Shown one piece after another: positions 55,113-64,000 of a stretch of DNA of 64,000 nucleotides. A program made the position numbers and the translations under genes. The notes below the pieces were generated by a model that was not told where the DNA came from, searched no databases, and saw only the letters and a program-made list of their open reading frames with translations. The number at the start of each line of letters is the position of its first letter. Position 1 is the stretch's first letter. The stretch comes from Harmonia axyridis (lineage: Eukaryota; Arthropoda; Insecta; Coleoptera; Coccinellidae), in NCBI RefSeq assembly GCF_914767665.1, contig NC_059504.1, forward strand, positions 44,485,720 to 44,549,719. The letters run 5' to 3'.

Positions 55113-55792
55113 GAATATTTCCCTCCTGTCAAAAATTCTATATAAATGGAATGCAATTATCGAAAATTACAGCGAATATTTCCCTCCTGTCAAAAATTCT
55201 ATGTATATGGAGAACAATTATCGAAAATTACAGCGAATATTTCCCTCCTGTCAAAAATTATATGTTAATGGGGAGCAATTAGCGAAAATCACAGCGAATA
55301 TTTCCCACCTGTCAAAAATTCTATGTATATGGAGAACAATTATCGAAAATTACAGCGAATATTTCCCTCCTGTCAAAAATTATATGTAAATGGAGAACAA
55401 TTATCGAAAATTACAGCGAATATTTCCCTCCTGTCAAAAATTCTATGTATATGGAGAACAATTATCGAAAATTACAGCGAATATTTCCCTCCTGTCAAAA
55501 ATTATATGTTAATGGGGAACAATTATCGAAAATTACAGCGAATATTTCCCTCCTGTCAAAAATTATATGTTAATGGGGAGCAATTATCGAAAATCACAGC
55601 GAATATTTCCCACCTGTCAAAAATTCTATGTATATGGAGAACAATTATCGAAAATTACAGCGAATATTTCCCTCCTGTCAAAAATTCTATGTAAATGGAA
55701 TGCAATTATCGAAAATTACAGCGAATATTTCCCTCCTGTCAAAAATTCTATGTAAATGGAATGCAATTATCGAAAATTACAGCGATAATTGC
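55113..55792. repeat. 61-bp tandem repeat, eleven units
   Basis: The anchor CCCTCCTGTCAAAAATT (or CCCACCTGTC) recurs every 61 bases from 55121 to 55731. Units vary at the position after AAAAATT (CTATGTATATGGAGAAC, ATATGTTAATGGGGAGC, CTATGTAAATGGAATGC) and at TTACAG/TCACAG. The GGGGAGC..TCACAG..CCCACC combination occurs twice, five units apart. Because 61 is not a multiple of three and the units lack stops over long stretches, open frames of up to 123 codons arise that have no protein features. The array is not coding. Confidence 0.95.
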
Positions 55793-55924
55793 ATTGTAGG
55801 AAGCGAAATAGCACTGCGATAATTGTTCTGTCCATAGATGCATAGTTTCTATGAATCTTGCATAGTTCGAATCTATGGAATCTATGTCATTTTGACAAGT
55901 TAACAGTTTATTCGGGAAATATTC

Positions 55925-56150
55925 CCCCGAATTACACTCGTGCATCAAAATGACAGGATAATTTCGCATTCCAGCGTGTTTTCTTTGAAAAACTGCATTC
56001 GGTCATTTTCATTTTTGGAGAAAGCGCCCTCCACCTCCGGTGTCGGGCTCTTTCTCAAAAAATGAAAATGAACTCATGCAGTTTTTATGACAACACGCTG
56101 TCATGCAAAATTATCGGTAATTTTGATGCACTTGTGCAATAACTTACGAA
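55925..56150. mobile_element. Small fold-back MITE next to the satellite
   Basis: The left arm (CTCGTGCATCAAAATGACAG, CGTGTTTTCTTTGAAAAACT, CATTTTCATTTTTGGAGAAA) pairs with the right arm (complement near 56055-56145). The GC-rich centre CGCCCTCCACCTCCGGTGTC is a short loop. It is non-coding. Confidence 0.75.
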
Positions 56151-56154
56151 AAGC

Positions 56155-56318
56155 CTCAGTTATGTCGGAAACGGATAGCACTATTTTATAGATTTTAGTG
56201 TGCAAGGATCTTGTGATATGGACGATAATATGGTGGTAGTTACAATGTTGTAAGATCTTTTCCTTTTCCGGAATAATGAACTTAGTTATTTCAAATGGAT
56301 CACCCTGTGTATCATGTC
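56155..56318 (+). repeat. Small dispersed repeat, copy 3 of 3
   Basis: Matches 41108-41278 and 46418-46575 through TTATAGATTTTAGTGTGCAA, CTTGTGATATGGACGA, TCTTTTCCTTTTCCGGAATA and AAATGGATCACCCTGTGTAT. Confidence 0.65.
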
Positions 56319-56555
56319 GTCGGCTAAGAGTGTAAATCTGCTAAGTCCATTTTGAACAATTTCACAGGAGACCAAAAAAACCGTACAGTACAGTACGTTT
56401 ATTCATGAAAATACATTCAATAGAGTGTATTGAATGTATTTTCATGAATAAACTCTCTTATTATTATTATTATAACACTGTACTGTACGGTTTTTTTGGT
56501 CTCCTGTGAAATTGTTCAAAATGGACTTAGCAGATTTACACTCTTAGCCGACGAT
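56317..56555. repeat. Palindrome containing a second palindrome
   Basis: The outer arms 56317-56391 and 56482-56555 pair almost without mismatch (GTCGTCGGCTAAGAGTGTAA, CAGGAGACCAAAAAAACCGT). Between them lies an independent perfect 26-bp hairpin (56397-56422 and 56429-56454) with arms GTTTATTCATGAAAATACAT and six loop bases, then a (TTA)n run. It is non-coding. Confidence 0.9.
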
Positions 56556-56794
56556 GTGGTGTTCAATATTCAATGCCATATTTTCGGAGTTATAGAACAT
56601 TTATATATTATCTTCGCCAATTCAAAATAAAACATCTGCTATAATCGCCTATAGATACCTACCTAGGACTTTACCTATGTTTCTTGAAATTCCTGATTTT
56701 TCTGTTATTCAAATGTGGACATAGATACCTCCAACATGAAACAAGCATGATTAGATTAAATTATTCAAATCAAATGAGTTTCTCTATTTCAGTA

Positions 56795-57275
56795 TCGTAA
56801 TGAATTAAAGTACTAAAAACGGTGCTGTGATGAATTCATTACAGCATTGTTTTCAGTTAGGTGTTTTTCGTTTTTTTTTTGTCAACATCAACTTTCGATC
56901 CTATCAAATTTCAACACACGTGAATTGTCAATATAATATAATTTGAATAAAGTGAAATGATTTGCAACATTATTCGCAATTTCTCCTAATTCTGGTGGTG
57001 TTAAATCGATTCCGTCAGACATAATTCACGAATTTAATGCGTAATTATAAATTGTATCAAAGTTCAAAACGAACGATTCAAATTCAAATTCCATAATCTG
57101 TCGATTTTCGTAACAGTCACACCAACTGCCAAGATACAATACCAAAGTCACTGGGATGTATAATCTGAATTTTTCATTGAATTTTGTCAGTATCTCAAAA
57201 AATTTGACTGAAATAGAGAAAATATCGTCTAATACTCTTTACAGAAGGCAATTTCCGCAACTTGTTTTAGAATAT
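56795..57275 (+). repeat. Dispersed repeat family, copy 2
   Basis: Same family as 24830-25700, with GATGAATTCATTACAGCATTG at the left and the long shared block 56885-57275. It lacks the ~385 bases that copy 1 carries between the two blocks. Confidence 0.7.
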
Positions 57276-57279
57276 AATA

Positions 57280-57720
57280 TAATGTTGCTTAACTCCGAAA
57301 TTATGTCATTTAGATATAGGAAACATCACACGATAAATATTTCTTAAGAATTTCAATGGCAAAAAATATACAGGACGATTCATTTGAAATGAAGAGTTCA
57401 TTATCATTGCGGAAAAAGGCAAGATCTAAAAACAAAGTAGGTAAATACCAAAATAATATCGGCTATATCAACAGATTATTGCACACCAAAAAAAGTTTCC
57501 GAGATAATTGGGGCTTTCCATACTCAAAACTCCCTTTGTATGTGGTATCCTAAAGCGAAATTGGCTCATGAATGAACGAACGCTCGAAAGCATCTGAGTT
57601 TGCAATAGTCGAGAGTGCTTTCATAATTTTTTTCAAATGGCTAGATATTCAAAGTTATATCTATATATTCTATCATATAATATTCTAATTTTTTGGATTG
57701 GGAACATTCCAAAACTATTT
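57280..57720. other. Unassigned sequence
   Basis: A 65-codon basic frame on the plus strand (57356-57553) has no known relatives. No element ends are seen. Confidence 0.35.
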
Positions 57721-57724
57721 AAAT

Positions 57725-58350
57725 TTCAGTGGGGGACCATTCCATTGTTCAACCATTGAAAATAATTGGACAGGATCGAAGACTCCGCCTTCATCTCGCC
57801 TCACCTGCATGCGCCCGAATTGCAAATGGTTCTTCTCACCTGCCCTTACCTGTCATTTCTCACCTCTCATCTTCCAATAACTTCATTCCAACTGGTAGAG
57901 AGCCAGGTACAAGATGGCGTTGCACCGTCTCACCGTGGGATAAAATCGTGACAGGCATGTAGAAAGAATCCCTTTCTGCACGGCAGACCATAAATAAGCC
58001 ATTGGCGTCAGTCAGGGTATAAAGTTCCGAATAATGTTAACATTCTTCTTGGAGATGGACGTTCGATACCTACCGAGGGGGCTGGAGGTCCATTATACGA
58101 ATGGCTCTTTGATAAATAGATTTTGTTTAGAATGGGCCGAAATAATGACATCTACAGACGTTTCGTTGTCTGCGCTCTGAGTAGAAAAACAGTCGGGAGA
58201 TTCAAGGACCAACAGGTTGCATGTTCCTTTTTATGGTCATTTCTCGGATGAATGGTAAACGTATCTTGGGGTACCTACGAGTCATCCAGTTTTTGTGACC
58301 TTTGTTTCTCGTTCGGGAATTCGTGGGGTGGATTCATTCAAACCACCCAC
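57725..58350. other. GC-rich island with a cluster of CACCTG/CAGGTA motifs
   Basis: The composition is clearly less AT-rich than in the flanks, and no transposon feature is present. CACCTG occurs at 57802-57807 and 57837-57842, TACCTG at 57847-57852, and CAGGTA at 57904-57909. These are E-box types bound by Snail/zinc-finger repressors, or CAGGTA cores of the Zelda type. No convincing protein is encoded; overlapping 60-77 codon frames in several frames are a composition effect. A distal regulatory element is possible. Confidence 0.4.
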
Positions 58351-58354
58351 GTAA

Positions 58355-58670
58355 CGAAACTGCAACTATGTGCGTGTATTTTGGATATTTATGGTTTACA
58401 AAAATACCCAAATGATAGGATACCTCACACTTTATTAGGAAAACTAGCCTATCGAATGGGCAGAATTTTTTATATGTTATAGTAAAGGTCATTCCAAACA
58501 AAAAGTTCAATAGACAGAAGTTTTTCTACAGACTTGTTTTTACACTAGAGTCCCCTGAATTATTTCTTTTATTATCCATTGTTAAACAAAACAAAACGCT
58601 ATTCTGGATAATCATCACTATTTGGAGTAATCAAAATGTGAACAGTCATTAATATGAGATACCTACTATT
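58355..58670. other. Unassigned sequence
   Basis: AT-rich sequence without recognisable features precedes the fold-back element at 58673. Confidence 0.35.
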
Positions 58671-58672
58671 GA

Positions 58673-59307
58673 AAGCGTTGTTATTTGGTCTTGTTACATT
58701 CGGTCAATTATACATTATTTCCTAGCTACTTACAATTTTTTAAGTTCAATTATTCGAAAATCATTACAAATCGCCTTAGCGATCTAGAGTCAAAAAATAT
58801 CTATGAATCCTATTCTGCACCTCATTTTACGTCACTTTCGAAAAAATATACGGAAAGTTGTTTTCAAAAGAAAACGAAAGTTATATTCGAAATGTTCCTT
58901 ACTGAAAAATCCATCCATTTGCAGATTCATATCGTAAATATTCCTGACGTTACAAGAATAGATTTTTAAAAAAAATTTTTCAAGGACGTTTTATGGACGA
59001 ATTTGTAATATTTCTTATCCTTCCTCATGACTTGAAATTATGATGGTCCAAAAATATTTGGATTTTAACTTTCGCTCTGAAAGGAACACTCCGTATATTC
59101 CTTATCATAGTATAAGGAAAGGATTCATTCCTTATACTATGTCCATATATAGTGTGATGTAGAATAAGGTGAAAAATAGAATTCATAAGCATTTTTTGAT
59201 TGATTCCTAAGGCGAATAACGTATCATAAAAATTGTAAGTAGCTAGGACACACTGTGTGTAATTGACCAAGTGTAATAACACCAAAGAACAATGCTTTTA
59301 ATAGTAT
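58673..59307. mobile_element. Fold-back element (~635 bp)
   Basis: The left arm, from CTATTGAAAGCGTTGTTATT through TCCTAGCTACTTACAATTTT and beyond, pairs with the right arm ending in AATGCTTTTAATAG. Both ends encode the same short peptide start (MVLLH) on opposite strands, which is a sign of the palindrome and not of a gene. The right arm contains a small hairpin GTATAAGGAA..TTCCTTATAC (59110-59140). Confidence 0.8.
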
Positions 59308-59309
59308 CC

Positions 59310-60875
59310 AATTTTGTTTGAATTTTTAATTTATTGTTTCCATTGATGAAACTTTGTGTCTAATCGTTCAAGAGAAAATATTTACCAATATTTCTGTAAT
59401 TTCAATAGTTTACGTTTTAGAAGGTGTTAATTCCAAGAATCGTTATTCATTTCTATAAAACACTTAATACAGAATTGAAAACAGCTATTGGTATGAAGAT
59501 AAATTATTACTATTAAATGGTGAAAATTTTAGTCACAGTTCGGAAATCTAGAGTACTTTTGAGTCATCGTAAAGAACCTTCTCGGCCAGCAATAGTGATA
59601 CTGCTTCATTAGTCAACAAAATTATTCCAGAGACAGTTCTGTTGTTCATTCAATTGCTGATGGTAGGAAATAGTTATTTTGTTATTTATTGCACAGTAAG
59701 TTTTGAAAGGATACTTGTGTACCTTCTTGTAGATTTCCCAATTTTTATGGAATATAATTTTTTTCAATTTTAAAAGGAAGTAACGAAACAGGGTAGGTAT
59801 TCACTTTCAACATAATGCTCCAACTGAATCACATAAAAAACAGATGTGGAAAAAAATTCTTTATGAGCACGTAGTGCAGTTTACTGACAATGTCCGAAAA
59901 TTGTTCGGCATCTTTTGTTGCAGATGAATAAGCACCTCTAACATCTGATATAAGTATTTACGACACCTTCCCTGAATAAGGTGGAAGAATATTAAAAAGA
60001 CATTAGGAATTTTAGGCCCAATTGGTTCGTCTGTATAAATAGGTATTTTCATTTAATTTTTTTTTAATTTATTACACACAAGTTGACGAAGGTAGCGAAC
60101 ACAACTAGTGGCAGTAAAGCATATTTCGTTCCCAATCAGAAACGCAACGCAAATGTTATAAATAGTAGAAAAGCAGGAATAATAAAAAGATAGATTCATT
60201 CAGAAATCAAGAAAACGGATAGTAGAGAATAAGGTAAATTATTCTTATAGGCTAAAAATCGCTCAATTCGCAAGAAAAAGGCCAATTCTGATTTTGAGAT
60301 TTTTTTTAAGACCACTATATCAGTATTGTATATTCACGTTCATAGCTCTTGAAATTTATATGCTAATTTTTTTCGAATTTGCATTATATCTCCTGAACCT
60401 CTTCGTAAAACATGTTTTCGATTTTTTTTTTCAATGGGACCAAATTTTGCTACAATTTCTGACTAGAACTTGCTCCGTAAGTGCTTTGGTTACAGCCTTT
60501 CAAATATTGGCAATTTTTTTCCGAAATAGTGAAATTTTGAATGTTTATGAGTTATTTCAGAATATCGATTGTATTTTTTATAAATTTTTTATAATATTAC
60601 TGTGTTTAACTCTTGAGATATCGATTGTTTTTTAGATCATGGTATGTAAATTATAAAGTACATATAGGTATGACAAAAATTATTGCAAAGATCAACCTAT
60701 GGTTTATTATTTCCTGTTGAATATTTCAATTCATCATTCTAGATGCAGGGTGTCAAAGTTGTACATTGGCATTTGTTTAAAATAACATTTCTCGTAGGAA
60801 AACATCTTCAATGAAACATTTTTGCGTGACAAATATTACTTACCCATAAGGTAATAATTTTAGACTGTTTTTTTA
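59310..60875. other. Unassigned AT-rich region
   Basis: No gene is recognised. A 113-codon plus-strand frame at 60294-60635 is very rich in Phe, Leu and Ile because of the T-rich sequence and is probably not real. ATGCAGGGTGTCAAAGTTG at 60744-60762 looks like an element end without a partner. Confidence 0.35.
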
Positions 60876-60878
60876 ATA

Positions 60879-60936
60879 AAAAATATCGATAGATAGGATT
60901 GAGATGTTTGACTCAATCCTATCTATCGATATTTTT
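60879..60936. repeat. Perfect 25-bp hairpin
   Basis: Arms reading ATCGATAGATAGGATTGAG pair without mismatch over 25 bases around an 8-base loop (60904-60911). No element ends are associated with it. Confidence 0.9.
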
Positions 60937-61412
60937 CCAAATGAAATTCGCGTATTTTATAATTCACCTTGCAATTAAAAAATTCATTCAAGGAATATTC
61001 CTTTTTTTTGGCTTTAATCTTAGTTCGAGTATACCATAGAGTAATAAACATAGATAGAGGAAGTATACGCAATTTTTACATGTCTCCAATATGGTAAGAT
61101 TACTTCGTATGATTGTGATATACATATTTTCAAATCCACAATTTTACTATATTATTATGAATGTTTATCATATTGAATGATATGATATATATAAATATAA
61201 TTATTTGAGTGATTCCGGGTTAAATATGAAACTTTGAATATTTGGAATTCGATATTTTTCCTACTTGATGAATTTATAATGAGCAGAATATTTAATATTT
61301 TCTGTATCTGCCTGCTGAAATCCAAGGTTTGGCAACTATTGCTCTCCTAGTGTCATCGGTTGTTTCACGTCGTTTGGTGCGCTTGGAGTTTGTTTTCTGA
61401 ATTTCTGATATA

Positions 61413-62357
61413 AAGGGTATTTTTTTTAGAGCTATAGAACTTTAAATTGCAATAAAACAACGATGAATTATTCGATTGACATGAATTTTATTTATCCGCA
61501 AGATAATCTTGGGGTATTACCTACATTTTAAATATGATTTCTGGCATATGACCCTCACGGCTTGACTCGGATGTAATCCAATCTAGACGTCCAATTTTCG
61601 ATGACTTTTTCCAACATTTGTGGCCGTATATCGGCAACAACATGGCGAATGTTGTCTTCCAAATGGTCAAGGGTTTGTGGCTTATCCGCGTAGACCAATG
61701 ACTTTATATAGCCCCACAGAAAGTAGTCTAGCGGTGTTAAATCACAAGATCTTGGAGACCAATTCACAGGTCCAAAACGTGAAATTAGGCGGTCACCAAA
61801 CGTGTCTTTCAATAAATCGATTGTGGCACGAGCTGTGTGACATGTTGCGCCGTCTTGTTGGAACCACAGCTCCTGGACATCATGGTTGTTCAATTCAGGA
61901 ATGAAAAAGTTAGTAATCATGGCTCTATACCGATCACCATTGACTGTAACGTTCTGGCCATCATAGTTTTTGAAGAAGTACGGGCCAATGATTCCACCAG
62001 CCCATAAAGCGCACCAAACAGTCAGCTTTTCCGGATGTAACGGGGTTTCGACATACACTTGAGGATAAGCTTCACTCCAAATGCGGCAGTTTCGTTTGTT
62101 GACGTAGCCATTCAACCAGAAGTGCGCTTCATCGCTAAACAAAATAAAATGGACGTAGTGCGCGATACGTATTCCGCACAGAACCATTATTTTCGAAATA
62201 AAATTGCACTATTTGCAAGCGTTGTTCAGGCGTGAGTCTATTCATGATGAATTGCCAAACTTAACTGAGAATAAATCACTTGGCAGCTGTTAAATCGGTC
62301 GCCATCTTGAACAGTAATGCCAATTTAAAGTTATATACATCGGAAAAAAACACCCGT
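61413..62357 (-). mobile_element. DD41D mariner-superfamily element, deleted copy 3 (945 bp, nested)
   Basis: The boundaries are exact because related MITE copies show the empty site. TA at 61411-61412 and TA at 62358-62359 flank the element, while the empty site has a single TA. Ends are AAGGGTATTTTTTTTAGAGC and the complement of ACGGGTGTTTTTTTCCGATG. This copy has the least damaged catalytic frame but shares the internal deletion. It is non-autonomous. Confidence 0.93.
61555..62187 (-). pseudogene. DD41D transposase catalytic domain, open but N-terminally deleted
   Basis: A continuous 210-codon frame contains FSDEAHFWLNGYVN (first Asp), ALWAGGIIGPYF, RYRAMITNFFIPEL, ELWFQQDGATCHTA (second Asp), PRSCDLTPLDYFLWGYIKS (third Asp, 41 residues later) and VYADKPQTLDHLED. 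The apparent start MVLCGIRIAHYV is the N-terminal coding DNA (GSVRNTYRAL) read in the wrong frame, because the deletion shifts the frame. The helix-turn-helix DNA-binding part is therefore absent. Near the C-terminus an extra base turns IRASRGG into IRVKP-stop. A protein could be made from the ATG but would lack the DNA-binding domain. Confidence 0.88.
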
Positions 62358-62585
62358 TATTTAGGTATTTATTTCAATATATTTTGAGTTAATATAAAAC
62401 GTTGATTCACTGTAGGACATGAGAAGTGCGTTCCTTGTGGAGAAACTCGCGAATTGAGTGAAATATCATATCACTGATATATTATCATTTCCGCGCGCTT
62501 CATGTCAAATTTGATAGTTCATGTTGGGGACAAAATTAACTTACTGAAAATGACATATGCTCCCTATATCTATGTTTATCACTCT

Positions 62586-63200
62586 TAAGAAAAACCCAAT
62601 ATTTTAGATTCTATTCATTCCAAAACGTAAATTGTCAAAACGTCAACTTCCGTACAATTTTCTCATATCATCAAGATCCCATCCAACCTGCGATACACAG
62701 CAGCCCGTCTCTCATCGAAAACTTGACACCTCTCTTTTTTACCGTCCCGCAGTTGGACGGAAAGCGAAAAAAAAAGTTCCTGCGGCATGATATACGAGCA
62801 ACAAGTGTTTCCCGAACCACGATGGGGATCCCTTGACGACGGGATAGCCGCTGATCGAACAAGATGAGACGCATAGGACGGGATATGTTATGTTCTCTTC
62901 TGTTAATGAGGAGAGTCAGCTGTCCCTTCGTCTCGGTCATAACGTCGAAGAACTTAGGAACTTACCGTTTTGGCACGTCTACTTTGTGGAGGATGTTTTT
63001 TGATGGCGTCCGAAGCGGATATCTTTTGAGTGATGCAGTTTTCGTGTCGATTTCTAGGAGAAAACTTCCGTTTTGGGCTTTGGCCTTTGATAGATTCCAG
63101 AAGTGGTTCCTTTGATTGGGATGCGAACATATCACGAACCTTTAACAAGAAGAACAATGACTCGGGAGTTTGTGCTTCATTTTCTTTCAGAAACTGACCC
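62586..63200. other. GC-richer island, unassigned
   Basis: From about 62640 to 63160 the sequence is noticeably less AT-rich and shows no element ends. Overlapping frames of 67-89 codons occur on both strands, the longest at 62671-62940 minus, basic and without known domains. An unannotated exon or regulatory DNA is possible. I cannot assign it. Confidence 0.35.
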
Positions 63201-63204
63201 TCTA

Positions 63205-63615
63205 TAATAAGCTAGACGGTCTTGAAGAATAATATCTATACTAGTACGTTGAGAGGATTCTAAAAAACTAATTTTGAATTTAATCATTGAGATTACCTAA
63301 TCAGGTTTTCGTGAGTAATATGATAAGGGCATCTAATTTTTCCGAAAATATCGAAAAAAAACGTTGCTAAGTTATATTTTAACAGGAAGCATGAGTGCTG
63401 GTGACTACGAATGCTTTTTCCTCCGATTGAGAGCGAATATTGATTTTGCAGACACATATCCATCAGCAAAGTACCTATTACTCTTCCTGCCTATGCAGCA
63501 AAGTAACTACTTTCCTGCCTAGGCAGCAAAGAGATTATTTTCAATACGAATAACACATTCGACATTTTCTGACAATCAAAATATTTTGCCACCTTCCTTA
63601 TTTATGGGGGACTAA
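63205..63615. other. Unassigned sequence
   Basis: AT-rich sequence with a short direct repeat around TGCCTA.GCAGCAAAG (63488-63532). No gene is recognised. Confidence 0.35.
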
Positions 63616-63618
63616 GGA

Positions 63619-64000
63619 ACGGGTGTTTTTTTTTCGAGGTATATAACTTTAAGTTGCATTACTGTTCAAGATGGTGACCGATTTAACAGTTGTCAAGTGA
63701 TTTATTCTCAGTTTGGTTTGGCAATTCATCATGAATAGACTCACGCCTGAACAACGCTTGCAAATAGTGCAGTTTTATTTCGAAAATAATAGTTCTGTGC
63801 GGAATACGTATCGCGCACTACGTCCATTTTATATTGTTTTGCGATGAAGCGCACTTCTGGTTGAATGGCATTTGGCATTTGGAGTGAAGCTAATCCTCAA
63901 GTATATGTCGAAACACCGTTACTTCCAGAAAAACTGACTGTTTGGTGCGCTTTATGGGCTGGTGGAATCATTGGTCCGTACTTCTTCAAAAACGATGATG
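63619..64000 (+). mobile_element. DD41D mariner-superfamily element, deleted copy 4 (cut by window end)
   Basis: The left end ACGGGTGTTTTTTTTTCGAG matches the other copies. The transposase start MNRLTPEQRLQIVQFYFENN (63732) leads into the same deletion junction (CGCACTACGTCCATTTTAT). A further deletion of about 35 bases follows WLNGYVNKQNCRI, since WLNG runs directly to HLE..ANPQ. The element continues beyond 64000. Confidence 0.85.

Larger units (their letters stand above)
61039..62584 (+). mobile_element. MITE with AACATAGATAGAGGGAG ends, copy C, interrupted
   Basis: Left part 61039-61410 and right part 62360-62584 align with the uninterrupted copies at 41419-42013 and 43851-44433. The interruption is a DD41D element with TA on both sides. 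Terminal repeats ATAAACATAGATAGAGGAAG and the complement of ...CTATATCTATGTTTAT are preserved. Confidence 0.9.

Noticed and set aside
55113..55792. CRISPR array
   Set aside because: Units are contiguous 61-bp tandem copies without unique spacers, in eukaryotic DNA.
55111..55822. Plus-strand frames of 62-123 codons resembling a repetitive protein
   Set aside because: They arise from the 61-bp satellite, whose unit length is not a multiple of three; no start context, domain or conserved frame.
60294..60635. 113-codon hydrophobic frame suggesting a membrane protein
   Set aside because: The Phe/Leu/Ile content follows from T-rich DNA; there is no codon structure and no known family.

Overview
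The window is AT-rich nuclear DNA from an insect, dominated by small DNA transposons. It holds one clear host protein gene, a twist-type bHLH transcription factor read on the minus strand (29500-30288), and one host RNA gene, tRNA-Asp(GTC) (32687-32758, plus). The Twist protein, the mariner/Tc1/hAT families and the many fold-back elements with CAGGGTGT-like ends fit a holometabolous insect. A beetle is my best guess, but the sequence alone does not prove the order. No operon, CRISPR array or bacterial gene is present, and I saw nothing viral.

Layout. 1-6 kb: two inverted copies of an ~820-bp unknown element, one inside a duplicated ~160-bp sequence, plus perfect palindromes and a hAT MITE. 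5.5-13.7 kb: a TA-flanked MITE, a dead Tc1-like element (DD34E), a DD41D element copy, remnants of a further DD41D-like transposase and a fold-back element. 14.7-20 kb: a nest of two decayed mariner (DD34D) copies, a second Tc1-like copy between them, and the 3' ends of two different non-LTR retrotransposons. 20.3-28.3 kb: a hAT MITE, a mellifera-like mariner corpse, a second hAT MITE with perfect 8-bp target duplications, and several repeat families that recur elsewhere in the window.

28.3-34.7 kb is the calmest segment. It holds twist, its leader, a 333-bp tandem duplication just upstream, the tRNA and only one obvious fold-back element. 35-53 kb is again MITE-rich: large palindromes, nested elements, another DD41D copy and a deleted transposon with ~150-bp terminal repeats. 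53-64 kb contains a 61-bp satellite of eleven units with a higher-order pattern, nested palindromes, two more DD41D copies (the last cut by the window edge) and three GC-richer single-copy islands that could be distal regulatory DNA.

The most informative features are historical. Four DD41D copies share one internal deletion junction, so the deleted form itself multiplied. One of them sits inside a MITE whose uninterrupted relatives, also in the window, show the empty TA site. Satellite units 3-4 and 8-9 share variants, pointing to a five-unit duplication. I did not find a convincing new molecular system. The candidates for new biology are the twist-flanking duplication, the GC-rich islands and the unassigned element families.
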